Part shown: piece by piece, positions 11,356 to 25,011 of the stretch
Numbering within the stretch: position 1 is the stretch's first letter
Layout of the letters: every line of letters begins with the position of its first letter
From: Aphidius gifuensis
Taxonomy: Eukaryota; Arthropoda; Insecta; Hymenoptera; Braconidae
Assembly: GCF_014905175.1 (NCBI RefSeq)
Contig: NC_057792.1
Coordinates: forward strand, 10,209,101 to 10,273,100
DNA length: 64,000 bases
Direction of reading: 5' to 3'
Position numbers and translations under genes: made by a program
The notes under the pieces: generated by a model
What the model saw: the letters and a program-made list of their open reading frames with translations, nothing else
Told to the model about the DNA's origin: nothing
Databases searched by the model: none

Positions 11356-14300
11356 TTAGCTACTTAAAGTTCCGTGACGTATTTTTTGTGCAACGACGTT
11401 TAATTCTGAAATTACAGATGGTATAGCACTTGAAACTGGTGGCTGTGGTTTAAAATCGTAGATAACAGATGCCAAAAATTTCCAAACAGTAACTCCTTCT
11501 GGTGGATACTCGATGTTTAATGCATAATAAATTTTAAGCATGCTTTCCACTGCATGAACAGGATTCAATACTGGAAGTAATTGACCACCGATTGATATGT
11601 AGCTCGATTCAATTTTATTGATTGGTCCGACAATAACGGGACGAGGTTGTAGATGTTGTTTATTTTTTTTCATAAAACGGCGGACACGTCCAATTGATTC
11701 CTGAATGTCATTGATTGTCTGAAAGTGTAATTGGTATTTAATAGAAAACTCATGAAGATAAGATTAAAAAATGCATGGGGCAAAGAATAAGTTAAACAAC
11801 ATACAAACTATTGATTAACAAAAAATAAAAATAATTAAATTAATAAAAAAAAAAAGAATCAATCAACAATAATGTAGCTTCAGTTCACGAATCAAAAAAA
11901 AAAAAATTTCAAGAAGACGTAAAAATAAATCATGTCAAAAGTAAATAATAAAAAAAAAGATGTAGCTAAAAAAATGAGTAGAGAGGTTAAGTAGAAGTAG
12001 TTGCTATGTGGATATTGATTAATGAAGAAATACATAAGATAGGTCGCTCAAGGAAATTTACTAAAAGAAAACACCAAAATTTTGAAAATTATTCAAAGAA
12101 ATTAAATCTCAAGGAACTAATATTTTTCAATTAAATAGTTCAATTCAACATACCTCAACATGAAACAAAACGCCCTCCTGTATTTCTGCGTTCGTTGGTA
12201 GTAGTTTACGTTTTTTTGATTTTTTTTTGCCAGTGCCAGTACTAGTTGATTCTTCTTCCTCAATACAAACAACGGTTGTTGTTGTTTTAAATAAAACTGG
12301 CAAGAGCCAAAGCAGCAGAGTATCAACAATATCTGTAAAAAAAAATAATCATTTTATTGAATTTTAAAATTTTGAAAAATATTGACGTTTTTATAATGAT
12401 GATGTATACAAACATTCTTGAGTTAGTGGATCAGCAAGCTGCATCAATTCTGATTCAAATGCTCCATTTTTTGGCCTATGCGTTACGAGCAGTAAATGCT
12501 TTAATCCATCACGTAATAGCGGCCAGCTTGTCTGCATGCAATTTGCTTTTTCAGGATACTTTAAATCAAAATCGAGTGTTAGCTGTGAAAAAAAAATTCA
12601 GTCAAACATTATTATTTTTTTAATTCCTTATGGCTAATTTATCATGGGTCATACCGAAGCTAGCTATCATATAGTAAGTGTATATATATTTGAATCAAAG
12701 ACCATAGTTTTATAATGAAGGTACTTGGATTACTTTGTATAATTAAAAATATAAAATATGTATTGCAACTACTTTGTGTAATCTACAAAACAATGGTCTG
12801 AAAAATTTCGAATTTTTAAACTGTTTTTTATCAATAAGTAACAATTGAAGTACCTGCAAACTTTGAAAAAAAATTTTAATAAATTTGTTCCTAAACGATA
12901 TTTACTGAAAATATTGAATACTAACTAAATCGGATAAAAACTATTTTAATATTAAATTTTTAAGAACTCACCAAATTTACACCGAGTGGCTGTTTCAAAC
13001 ACGAAAATCGAGAAAAATATTCATCAATTGATGTTATAGTTTCTAGATATTTTTCTCTTCTCTTATGTGTTTCTCTCCAATTCTTTTCCACCGTTGACCA
13101 AGGTTCAATTTCTTTTTCTAAGAAAATCAATTTTTCATCTAAACTGCTTGAACCTTCTGTTTCACTTTCTGTATTTGGTGTTTTTGAACCCAATTCGAAA
13201 GTCAAAGAAAATTTTCGTTCTTTTCTTTTCATGTACACATACTGCTGTAATAGTTTGCCTCTTGCAGTAGTAGCAGCTGAAATTGTCGTCTTCTTTTGAC
13301 TGGCCACGTAATAAGTTGCAGGTGCTTCAGTAGGAAAGAATTGAATTATTTCATCTCTCAATTTTTCATATCTTTCCTTACTAATCTTTGGCAAATTTTT
13401 CAATTTATCAACTTCTCGTTCCAAAATTGAATCACACAATAGTAACTGAAGTTTATCTGATAGCGATTTATATGTATTATAATATAGAAGAATTTTTTCC
13501 CCTTTACTAGATCTAGCCAGCCATCTATCAAGGGGTATTACAATACTTTGTGACAGTGGTAAAGTTTCTATTTCAAAAATAGATGCTCCAAATATAGGTG
13601 TAAATTGTGCTGATGCAGCATTCCCCTGATTAACTATTCTATTTGTCTGGGGATATGTTTCACCATTGCCAGTAGATTGGATGACTTCTTGTATGTTTTG
13701 TTCAATTCTTTGAGCAGGGCTTATTTGAGATGTTCCTGCACTGCTAGTAGATGGGATAGCGTCTGCTACAATTTTCCGAACTATTGGAACAAAACTTTGT
13801 GATGGAAATGATGGTTGACTATAGCTAGTAGATGGTATTGCTTTTGATACAGGTGACGCAATACGTGAAACAAAATCACTCGTTTGAGATGATGTTTCAC
13901 CACCACTAGTAGATAGAGTAACTTTTTGTACAATTTGTTGTGTGTTGGAAAGAACTTGTGCTGATGGAACTAATGGAACAGGCTTTTGTGATTGAAATGA
14001 TGGTTGACTATAGCTAGTAGATGGTGTCGCTTTTGACACAGGTGACTCAATACGTAAAACAAAATCACTCGTTTGAGATGATGTTTTACCACTACTAGTA
14101 GATGGAGTAACTTTTTGTACAAGTTGTGTGTTAGGAAGAATCTGTACTGATCGAACTAATGGAACAGGCTTTTCCGATTGGAATAATGGTTGACTATAGC
14201 TAGTAGATGGTGTTGCTTTTGACACAGGTGACTCAATACGTGAAACTACATTACTCGTTTGAGATAATGTTTCACCACTACTAGTAGATGGACTAATTTC

Positions 14301-16954
14301 TTGCACAAATTGTTGTGTGTTGGAAATAATCTGTGTTGATTGTTCTAAATTATTCGGGTTCCAATAATTTATAAGAAAACTTTTTGAGTTTGCGGTTCCA
14401 AAATCTAAATTATGAACTTCAGTTGAGTGAGATGGGTTCGCTGTAGGGCGAGTAGATTGATCCTGTGAAGTAAACAATATTTTTATTTTTTCTGTATATT
14501 TCTACAAATGAGAAGGTCCACTAATTCGAGTATCAGTTATGGGTCCGCATATTTGCGATTGAGTTATAATATATCTAACTAATCATGAACATGAGGAAAG
14601 ATACTCGCAAATTCCCAAGTGGAAAAAATATATTTAATGGAAATTTACTTTATATTTAGAAAAAACTTAGAAAAAATTTAGAAAAAATATAAATTAAATT
14701 TAAAATATACACAGATTTGGGCATACTAAAATTAAATTTAGAAAAGATTTAGAAAAAATATAAATTAAATTTAAAATATATACAGTTTTGAACATACTAA
14801 AATTAAATTATAATATAAACATACAAAAAATAAAAAAAAAATTAAGAAAAAATTTAGAAAAAGTTTAATTTTAGTATGTCCAAACTTGTACATATTTTAA
14901 ATTTAATTTATATTTGTTCTAAATTTTTACTAAATTTAATTTTAGTATGCCCAAATCTGTATATCCATTAAATTTAATTTATATTTTCATTAAATATAAA
15001 TTAAATATGAATTAAATATATTTTTTCCACTTGGGTTATTTCAGTTTCAAGTCTAACATTATGAAGTCTCGATGATAAGGATTATCGAAACAAAAACTCG
15101 GCTTCAAAAAAAAAATATTTCGATATCAACGGACTTCTCTATACTACTAAAAATTCAAATTCAATTTAAAAAATACGATCTTAGATGAGTGTGTCATTTT
15201 TTTTTTAATAAATTTGGACGTTCAACAAAAATATGAAAATTTCAATTTTTTTTTTTTTTTTTCTTGAATATTTTTTTTTGTTCTACTAATTTCAGACTTT
15301 TATACGTTTTTCATATTCTCTGCTAAATTGTGGTAGAAATTTTACAGTTTTTGACGGACATTTAAGGGGTTGCCTGAGAGCGGAAATCACGTAAATTACT
15401 TTTCTTAGTTTTATAATTTATTTCGCAAAAAAACCGACATATTTTAAAGAGCCTACAATAGGCTACATTAATTCAATAAATAAATTTCGACGGAGCTTCG
15501 ACCTCTACTCGGCCCCGGCTGCCGATATTAAAAAAGAAAAACAATAAAAATGTAAAATTATCCTTAATATACTGACTAAAATGATAAAGTGAAAAATCTG
15601 TCAAAAATTGCAAATACTCGTGTGTTGGGACGATAAGCTAAAGAAATTACTATTTAAACACAAATGAGTGGGCCCAAAAGTGCTACTTAAATTGGTGGAT
15701 CTTCTCATATTTCAACTTTCCAATTACGGCTCATTGATTCGTTATGTATGTTTTAGTTGAATTAACGGAATATTTTTATTTTTTTCATATCAAGTCCAAT
15801 CTGGTCTTAATCTTCTAACAGTTACTAATGTTTTTTTTTTTCAAATATGTTATCCCGTTCAATATCGTAGTTCGGAAACAAAAAAAGTATTTATATAATG
15901 TGTTTTGATTTTGACTGCCACATGATGCTGAAGCTGGATACCGAAACTGCTGCCAGTATGCCGAAGGAGGTGCGCTGTTTTTTTTTTATTTTTTACTAAT
16001 TTTATGTAAGACAGTTTCAGTTTTTCATCTTGTTAATCATTGAGTTAATACCGAAAAGTTTTTGTATCAAAAAAGAAAGAAAATAATTAGGTACAATCAT
16101 TTTTTTTTTTTTTTTTCAACAATTTTTTAATAAATGAAAATGAATAATTACAAAAACTTTACGCTTTTGATTGCATAACTATCTGTGATTGTGAATAAAG
16201 TTATATTGTAAATTTGAATCAGTATTTTCGCGTAACAGGTATTTTTTGAATTGACAATAGAAAAAAATGTAAACAATTTATATACAATTTAATTTTTCAT
16301 CATCTATTATACGTCGCATTTCCAATTGAAATTGACACTCTAAATTCTCTTCGAAACGTAAATAATTATGGAAACAAAAGTGAAGAGTTTTCATGTATAT
16401 TAAAATATGAAAAAAATTGTTCAAAAAAAAAAAAAAAATATGTTCCAATTTCAAATCCTAATTCTTTTTTTTTTAGAAAATAAACATAAAAAATTTGCTA
16501 ATTGTTGTAAATTTTCGCGTGAGGGTGCAGTATAAAATTAAACATTCTATTTAACTTTCGGTGAAAAAATGGAATCTCCAGGCACCGAAATGTTGACCGA
16601 ACCTGGCATCCAGAACGACCTCTAACTTCAGCGTTATGCTTAGTACTAGTTTTAGTAGTCCAATCCATAAAGCAAAAATGATAATTTGAAAAAGCATTTC
16701 TCCGATATACGACTACGTGTGCACTATTTGAAATGTTTGTGGCACAGGAAGCTATCCAGCTGAAAAAGTATGCCCTAGATTGTAATTTTTGCCTTACAGA
16801 TTAGACTGCAACTCCATTAATATGAATATATACGTACAGGTGGTAATAATTCAGTGTAATAACGAGGTGGATCTTCGTATTCATTTGTTATGTTTGTGTT
16901 GTCATACAATTGATTATCGACAGTATGACCGTCCCGACCATGTTCTTCCGACAT
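11356..16954 (-). CDS. Five-exon gene, Ser/Thr/Pro-repeat protein with conserved C-terminus
   Basis: I infer exons at 16,954-16,838, 14,462-12,972, 12,582-12,414, 12,332-12,154 and 11,718-11,356. Every junction has GT/AG (donors GTACGT, GTGAGT, GTTTGT, GTATGT; acceptors CACAG, CACAG, TACAG, TTCAG) and phases match, giving 772 codons plus stop with no internal stop. The second exon holds 3-4 repeats of about 50 residues rich in Ser, Thr, Pro and Gln (PSTSSGETSSQTSDFV-like). The last exons encode a compact domain (SIGGQLLPVLNPVHAVESML; YPPEGVTVWKFL) that I recall from uncharacterised animal proteins often found beside transposase-like genes. Function unknown. Intron 1 (2.4 kb) has swallowed a small fold-back element. 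It may be the second gene of a transposon whose first gene lies at 7,493-10,072, or a host gene. Confidence 0.65.
14614..15035. mobile_element. Small element with CCCAAGTGGAAA termini
   Basis: It starts with CCCAAGTGGAAAAAATATAT and ends with the inverted sequence; both arms continue into AAATATAAATTAAATTT words separated by CAGTTTTGAACATAC-like spacers. The flanking dinucleotide is TT on both sides, a possible target duplication. It sits inside intron 1 of the five-exon gene. No coding capacity. Confidence 0.7.
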
Positions 16955-17462
16955 TCTGGTAAGATGTGATCGTTATTGCAACTAATACGTTTGAATCTTG
17001 ACCTAATTTAGCAGAAGAGAAAAGAAATTATTATTGAAAAAAAAATATAATCCAAAAATAAGCTACGGACCGGAATTTAAAGAATATCAAGAATAAAAGA
17101 AGCCATAATTTATATAAATATTCGATTATCGAAATAAATGTGACTGACAGGCGAACGAATGTGTGACAACTCGGAAATTGAGTACGGCTGATTTTTATAT
17201 AATAATAGAAAAAAAAGGTTTTAAATTCACATTTTAATTATATTATGTGTGAATGACGAGTCAAGGTGATGTGACTAAGAAAAAATTTTTTTTTAAATCT
17301 AATAAAATAAAAAATCGACAAAACTCGATAAAAAATAATTTTAAAATTTAAAATAATTTTTTTAAAATACTTAAAAAAACATCAGTAAACAAGCAAAAAT
17401 TAATTAACTATGACGCTGAAGCTGGCGTCTTAGCTAGCGTCTGAACCAAGGGCGTAGAAGAA
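16955..17462. other. 5' flank of the five-exon gene
   Basis: AT-rich stretch upstream (minus strand) of the start codon at 16,954. I see no convincing TATA plus initiator pair and no other gene. Confidence 0.4.
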
Positions 17463-18542
17463 CCCGAGTGGAAATCTGTTCAGGCTAGCTTGATTTGCCC
17501 CCAATCTTGATCAATACTTGATCAATGTTGCCTTAACTCAGGAAACCTGATCAAGTTTTGATAAAGATTTGATCAAGATGCATTATTAAGGACAACCGGC
17601 TCAAGATAGGATCAAGAAAACTTTAACTCGTCTGTGATGAGGCCGTCTTGATCCGAACTTGATCAAAAAAACTTCAACTCTTCTTGACCAAGGCCATCTT
17701 GATCAAAATAGGATCAAGAAAACTTTAACACGTCCTTGATAAGGCCGTCTTGATCCAAACTTGATCAAGAAAACTTTAACTCTTCTTGACTAAGGCCGTC
17801 TTGATCAAGATAGGATCAAGAAAACTTTAACACGTCCGTGATAAGGCCATCTTGATCCAAACTTGATCAATAAATATTTATTTCGTAACTTGTTCTTTTT
17901 TTAAATATTTCTTGATCAAGATAGGATCAAGAAAACATTAACTTGTCTGTGATAAGGCCGTCTTGATCCAAACTTGATCACGAATTGATCAATAAATATT
18001 TATTTTGTTACTTGTTCTTTTGTTAAATATATATTGATCAAGATAGGATCAAGAAAACATTAACTTTTTAACTATTATATATTATGTCCATTAGTGGACT
18101 ATTACGATTTTTTTTTTTTTAAATATTGATAAAAGTTTTTTTACTGAGAAAAAAAACGCCAAACGTGGCCTAATAATGTTTCAAGACTGATCTAAATATA
18201 TAAGCTTCAAAAAATCGCACGGTACATCGTTTCCCTCCGTGGACGAGCGGTCTAAAACGTACCCGTTACTGCGTCAATCTATACGTCGTCGGTTCGATTC
18301 CCGGTTACCATGTATTAGAAAAAAAAAAAAAAAACTTTCGCGCCCGATAATTATCTAACTCTTCTCTATGACATCACACTTCATAATAGGTACAATAATA
18401 AAAAAAATAATAATTTGTAAATAATTTTTTTTTTTCAATTTTTCAATCAAGTATTGATCAAGCATCTTGATCAAGTATGGATTTGAAATCAATGTTGCCT
18501 GATCAAGTCTTGATCAAGACTTGATCTCAATTTCCACTCGGG
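17463..18542. mobile_element. Element with CCCGAGTGGAAAT termini, CTTGATCAAG words
   Basis: It begins CCCGAGTGGAAAT and ends ATTTCCACTCGGG-like at 18,530-18,542, with AA flanking on both sides. The interior has repeated CTTGATCAAGA, TAGGATCAAGAAAACTTTAA and GCCGTCTTGATC words, many self-complementary, plus a tRNA-like module at 18,235-18,310. The interior words are unlike those of the 14,614 element although the termini match. Confidence 0.75.
18235..18310 (+). other. tRNA-like Pol III module 3
   Basis: Plus strand: A-box TGGACGAGCGGTCTAA and B-box GGTTCGATTCCC, ending in CCGGTTACC. It lies inside the CTTGATCAAG element. The acceptor ends do not pair, so it is a tRNA-derived module and not a tRNA gene. 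Confidence 0.5.
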
Positions 18543-19139
18543 AACCGGTGCCCCAAACTAAAATTTTTTTTGTTTTTTTTTTATGTGTGTTTTTTTTTAG
18601 GCGGTATGTCAAAATATTGAAAAAAAATTCCCTCTCACAGATTTGGATCAAGGAGGCTTTTTTTTTTAAGTGAAATAAAGATCTATTTTATCAAATTTTT
18701 TTTGCAATTTTCTACCACGATTTAAGTGAGATAATAAGAGTCAAAGTTGACAACAAACACTCTTGACACATGTATAGGAAGCATCGGCATATTTTCTCTT
18801 TTATTGAAAAAACGCTCTTACAGAAAACCTTCATTTTACTACAGCTTATACTTCTTCAAATTACGAAGATAATAAAAAAAAATCATTGATTTCTACCACG
18901 GATTTTGAAAGTTATCAATTATTTAAGACGAAAATTTAGGGTCAAAAAGTACCGGGTGAAGCATTGAAAATCTGCTGAAGTAAATTAGCGTGTGTAAATA
19001 CGAGCCGCCCACACTCATACTTCTAAAGACGCAGCAGTAAACATTTTAGACATTAGGGGCGCTTATTATTTTTTTAAATTATAATTATCAGAGTGCCCCA
19101 TTGCACCCAAAGAGTCGTCCTACTTTAGGATTTACATAC
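18543..19139. other. AT-rich stretch without recognisable features
   Basis: Homopolymer-rich, no coding frame and no clear repeat seen. Confidence 0.4.
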
Positions 19140-20640
19140 TGCCTTAATTATTTTTTTTACTAACTTTGAAATGAAAATTGGGACATGGAAATATTATCTA
19201 AATTAAAAGCCAACTAATTAATGAATGAAAAAAAAATTTACGACCCTTAACATAGTGTTTTAGGGAGTGAGAAGCGGTAAAAACGCGGATTTCAGACAAT
19301 TTAATTTTTTTTTCTATTTTGAAATCAAAATTGGGGCCTAAAAATATTATGTAAATTGAAAGTCGACTAATTAAAAGCTGAAAAAAAATTATCAACCCCC
19401 AACATAGCGTTTTAGGGGGGCCTGAAAAGACGGAAACTTTAATTTTTTTTTTTTTCTAACTTTAAAATGAAAATTGGGGCATGAAAATATTATCTTAATT
19501 AAAAGCCAACTAATTAAAAGTTAAAAAAAAATATCAACTTCAAACATAGCGTTTTAGGGGGGGCCAGGAGGGACGGAAACTTTAATTATTTTTTTACTAA
19601 CTTCAAAATGAAAATTGGGGCAAAAAATTATTAATAAAATTAATATGGGACTAATAAAAAGATGAAAAAAAAAAATTGAGCTTTTTTTATCCTCTAAATA
19701 ATAGTGTAGATAGATTTTTTCGAAACAATTTCCCTCGGCCAAGACAACACCATAAACTAATAAAAAAGCGAAAAAATAATTGAAGGAACTAAGTTATTTT
19801 TTTTTTTTTTGTTTATGGTGTTGTCTTGGCTGAGGGAAATTGTTTAGAAAAAATCTATCTACATGCACTATTATTTAGAGGATAAAAAAAGCTACAAAAA
19901 AACCACCACAAACTCAGGGATCTAAGATTTATTATAGTGGAAATCAACCTCGTGCCCAGAAAAACGGAAAAATAAAATTGAAAAAAATAACAAAATATTT
20001 TCTGGGCGCGTGGTTGATTTCCACCATAATAGATCTCAGATCCCCAAGTTCATGGTGGTTTTATTGTAGCTTTTTTGACCCTCGAGATAATAGTATATAT
20101 GGATTTTTTCTAAACAATTTCCCTCGTCCAAGACAACACCATAAACAAAAAAAAAAAAATAAAAAAAAATAACTTGGTTTCTTTAACTTTTTTTTCATTT
20201 TTTTTTTGTTTATGGCGTTGTCTTGGACGAGGGAAATTGTTTAGAAAAAATCCATATATACTATTATCTCGAGGGTCAAAAAAGCTACAATAAAACCACC
20301 ATGAACTTGGAGATCGAAGATTTATTATGGATGAAATCAACCTCGTGCTCAGAAACACGTAAAAATAAAATTGAAAAAAACACAAAGTAATTTCTAGGCG
20401 CGAGGTTGATTTCCACCATAATAAATCTTAGATCCTTAAGTTTATGGTGGTTTTCTTGTAGCTTTTTTTTACCCTTTAAATAATGGTATATATAAATTTT
20501 TTTTAAAAAATTTTCCTCGGCCAAGACAACACCATAAACAAAAAAAAAAAATCCACGCGCTTCTCATTTGTATATGCTATACTCTATTTTGCTAACTCTA
20601 AGTGGGCGCGAAACTGTCGGGCGCTAGTTTCAGCTCCATT
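19140..20640. repeat. Inverted arm and nested fold-backs opposite the 295-bp array
   Basis: From 19,140 to about 19,640 there are units in reverse orientation to the tandem array at 20,640-22,030 (AACATAGCGTTTTAGGGG against CCCCTAAAACGCTATGTT). Between them (19,680-20,545) lie alternating direct and inverted copies of a segment with CCAAGACAACACCATAAAC and TCCACCATAATAGATCT. The short ORFs here are by-products of the repeat. Confidence 0.7.
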
Positions 20641-22030
20641 ACATTGAGAGTTGATATTTTTTTTTCAGCTTGTTACCAGTTTAATATTAATTTATATAAT
20701 AATTTTTTGTCCCAATTTTCATTTCGAAGTTAGTAAAAAAAATAATTAAAGTTTCCGTCCCCCCTGGCCCCCCCTAAAACGCTATGTTGGGGAATGATAT
20801 TTTTTTTTTAGCTTTAAATTAGTCGATTTTTAATTTACATAATATTTTTAGGCCTTAATTTTGATTTTAAAATAGAAAAAAAAATTAAATTGTCTGATAT
20901 CCGCGTTTTCACCTCTTTTCACCCCCTAAAACACTATGTCAAGGGTCGTAATTTTTTTTTTAGCTGTTAATCAGTTGGCTCTTAATTTAGATAATATTTT
21001 CATTCTCCAATTTTCATTTTAAAGTTAGTAAAAAAAATAATTAAAGTTTCCGTCCCCCCTGGCCCCCCCTAAAACGCTATGTTGGGGAATGATATTTTTT
21101 TTTTAGCTTTAAATTAGTCGATTTTTAATTTACATAATATTTTTAGGCCTTAGTTTTGATTTTAAAATAGAAAAAAAAATTAAATTGTCTGATATCCGCG
21201 TTTTCACCTCTTTTCACCCCCTAAAACACTATGTCAAGGGTCGTAATTTTTTTTTTAGCTGCTAATCAGTTGGCTCTTAATTTAGATAATATTTTCATTC
21301 TCCAATTTTCATTTTAAAGTTAGTAAAAAAAATAATTAAAGTTTCCGTCCCCCCTGGCCCCCCCTAAAACGCTATGTTGGGGAATGATATTTTTTTTTTA
21401 GCTTTAAATTAGTCGATTTTTAATTTACATAATATTTTTAGGCCTTAATTTTGATTTTAAAATAGAAAAAAAAATTAAATTGTCTGATATCTGCGTTTTC
21501 GCCTCTTTTCACCCCCTAAAACACTATGTCAAGGGTCGTAATTTTTTTTTTAGCTGTTAATCAGTTGGCTCTTAATTTAGATAATATTTTCATTCTCCAA
21601 TTTTCATTTTAAAGTTAGTAAAAAAAATAATTAAAGTTTCCGTCCCCCCTGGCCCCCCCTAAAACGCTATGTTGGGGAATGATATTTTTTTTTTAGCTTT
21701 AAATTAGTCGATTTTTAATTTACATAATATTTTTAGGCCTTAATTTTGATTTTAAAATAGAAAAAAAAATTAAATTGTCTGATATCCGCGTTTTCACCTC
21801 TTTTCACCCCCTAAAACACTATGTCAAGGGTCGTATTTTTTTTTTCAGCTGTTAATCAGTTGGCTCTTAATTTAGATAATATTTTCATTCTCCAATTTTC
21901 ATTTTAAAGTTAGTAAAAAAAATAATTAAAGTTTCCGTCCCCCCTGCCCCCCCCTCCCCTAAAACGCTATGTTGGGGAATGATATTTTTTTTTTAGCTTT
22001 AAATTAGTCGATTTTCAATTCAGTTCATAC
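20640..22030. repeat. Tandem array, 295-bp dimeric unit
   Basis: GTTTCCGTCC recurs at 20,751, 21,046, 21,341, 21,636 and 21,931, an exact 295-bp period. Each unit consists of two related halves, one with CCCCTAAAACGCTATGTTGG and one with CCCCCTAAAACACTATGTCA. Copies are nearly identical, indicating recent amplification or gene conversion. With the inverted copies at 19,140-19,640 the array forms one arm of a large inverted repeat. Confidence 0.9.
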
Positions 22031-25010
22031 TCAACAGGCTTAATTTTGTTAAATAACAAAAAAAAAAAAAAAATAAAATAAGGGCGAGGCACCCGACACA
22101 TCATATTTTTTCAGGTCCAATTTACGTTGAGCGGCCAGAGTGGCGGCCAGCTTTAGCGTCATGACACGTTGACTAATTTTTTTATTCTTAACAAACGGAT
22201 CAAACTTATTTTTACATATTTATACTATAAACAATTATTGCCTCATAAAAGTCATTTCTAAAAAATGTCTTCACAATAAGGAAACTGAAAACCACGCTCA
22301 GAATAAAAAAAAAATCTTCACTCATTACCATTGAATCCGAATATCGCGATGGGTGTACAGGACGTCGAGAACACACTCGCCGTGTTCTTTTGTGTTTTTC
22401 TATCTTTCTCTCTCCCTCTCGGCATCACTTTTAAAACGTTCAAACCCAAGCTCCTCCAGTTCTACACACACAAATGTATGCGTACTTCTACACACTTTTA
22501 TTTATTTTTTTTATAATATATTAATATAAAAATTAATTAACCTATTGAATATTTGTTTAACCACAATTTACATACAACCTTGACTCGTGTCACCCACACA
22601 GTTTTTTCTACAATGAATTATTAAAAAATATTTTCACTTACCTACTGATCTATATTTTTCCAATAAATCACAATACACACAAGAATGACACTAGTTTTTT
22701 TGTAATTAATTTATTAATTAATAGAGAATGATAATAGAACACACAATAATACACACTATTAATTATATATAATGTTATTACTTTCAAGAACAAACTTTAT
22801 TAGCCTCGGATACGTATGCACTGACTGCCGATGATTGACAAGCCGGGTAACGCGTCTCCTACCAGTCTTTCGAGAATTTGGGGAATCCCAGCGTTTAACA
22901 ATAAAAAAATGTAAAGTTTACCTATAAAAACTGTTGACACCAATAAACTAAATTCTTCAATAAATTTTACAATTTTTAGAGGTAGAATTGACATTTTATT
23001 CTTGCATTTTAAGTAACGGGAATTTACGACGAATTTCGAGTGACATTTACAATTTTTTAATGTTCTTTTTACATTTTTTTTCGTTATTATTTCATGAAAA
23101 AGTTGGTTTCAAATCGTTTACAATTTTAAGTACTAAAATTAACATTTTTTATTGCAATATAAATAACACACAAATATTTGGTAACATTTACAATTTTTTG
23201 ATGTTATAATTCTTTTTTTTTTTGCGAATGTCAAGAAACTAGATTATTCAGTGAATGTTACGAATCATAAAATTTTAAAAAACATCAAAAAATTGTAAAT
23301 ATTACTCAAATTTTGAGTTTCATATTTTTTTTTCTGAATCGCAATTAAAAGCTGTAGATTTTACCAAAAAAATATTGAAAATCGTTGATGTGATTTTTTT
23401 TTGTATTTTTTACGGCATTTATATGTAAAATTCGCATTTTTAAAAAATATAATTTAAATTCATTTTAAGTAAAATAAACAAATTTATTTTTAACATTTTT
23501 ATCATTAAATTTTACCAATAAAAATGTAAAATTTACAAAAAAAAAAATGTTTAATCAGTTTTGTATTAAAAAATGTTAATCTTACTAAAAAAAATGTAAA
23601 TTTTCAAATAAATTGTGTCGGATTCCTCAATCGCAAAAAAAATTGCGAAATTCACAAAATATTTTTCTCCGTGTAATGTTCTTGGTTGGAAAAATAACAT
23701 AAATAAAGATGCTAAACAACTTCGAGCCCTTGATTCTCACATTCTAGGAGCAATAAAATGTGATTATTATAAAGCTACTTAATTATTGAAGCTTACTATA
23801 CATAGATATTTATTTAGAGCTTTTGGAATAATTTATTCATATACTTTTTTCGTGTTTGTAGATTCAGTACGAATGCGTTTTTCAAAAACTTTTTAAGAGG
23901 CAGTTTTTGTTTCTTCAATCAACAACATGTTGTCAAAATTGAGGACGAAAAATAAAATCAATCAAGATCATTGAATTATTTTTTTTTTTAAATATTAATT
24001 CAATTTAATTAAGTTTATTACTTTCAAGTACACGTGACATATTGTGTTAAAAGTTAGTAAAATGTATGTTGAAAATGAAATAAATATTCTTTTGTCAAAT
24101 AATAAACTAATAAAAAACATTTTAGACGTTTAACGTATAACATATAGCTATATTTTAAAAATATAAAACTGTTGAACTGATCTGTTGAACTTTCGTTCGC
24201 GCGTTTGTATATCCATATAAATACAAACAGTATACGCGCAATTTGTTGTTAAATTAATAACTCAGTAAATAATTAATAAAAATATCTGAAAATTTGTAAA
24301 AAACTTCTTGATATACTGCTCAACAATATTGCCACTGACAAGTTACTCAATTTTTAAATTTCTCCGACTCTTTTTTCATTCAAAGTTAGACAAATTGAAT
24401 TTTTCCTCGACATTGAATAATCATATAATAAAAATTAAACAATATGAATAAATGATTTTTTTATTGTTATATTTGCAATCGGTAGCTTATAATGAAGCTA
24501 CAGTCAAAATTTAAGTCGATTTATTACTTTTAAAGAAGTTGTCTGAGTTATATGATTAAAAATATTTTTTCAAAAATTTCGTTTTTATTTTTTATCTCGT
24601 AAACTAATTATCATATAAAAAAGTTTATTTGGAGAAAAACATGTATTTTTTAATTTTATCGACGACTATATTTTTTATTGTTTTATTATAATAAATATAA
24701 TGCATGTAAAAAAACTTCCTTAGACATAAAAATTGTTTTTTTCTACCTAAATTATTTTATTTTTCATCATAACTGAGAGTATTAATTTAAAATATAAAAA
24801 TTACAGTTTTATTTAATTTAATTGTCTTAATAACTATATTTAACAACACAATATTGTTTTTATATATAATTTTATAATTAAACATAATTTTTCTTTGATA
24901 TTTAAATAATTGATATAATATATTTAAAAAATAAAACATAACCATTAACATTTTCTTCTAATATCCAGGTTCATCAAGTACAAGAAATAAAATTTTACAT
25001 TCAACATGCG
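22031..25010. other. AT-rich stretch, no gene supported
   Basis: No convincing exon or long ORF. About 22,910-23,660 repeats ATTTACAATTTTT words, including one clear inverted pair at 23,180-23,208 and 23,280-23,312. About 22,800-22,880 is less AT-rich on the minus strand and could be a relic exon or transposon fragment, but I do not recognise it. Confidence 0.4.
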
Positions 25011-25011
25011 A

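Noticed and set aside
20110..20524. ORFs of 79-91 codons on both strands
   Set aside because: They lie in fold-back copies and repeat the same phrase on both strands, as expected from an inverted repeat.
22331..22516. Short ORF of 61 codons as a gene
   Set aside because: Hydrophobic low-complexity frame without homology signs or promoter; likely chance.
22800..22994. 64-codon frame with less AT-rich 3' part as a host exon
   Set aside because: No splice partners or recognisable domain found; could be any relic.
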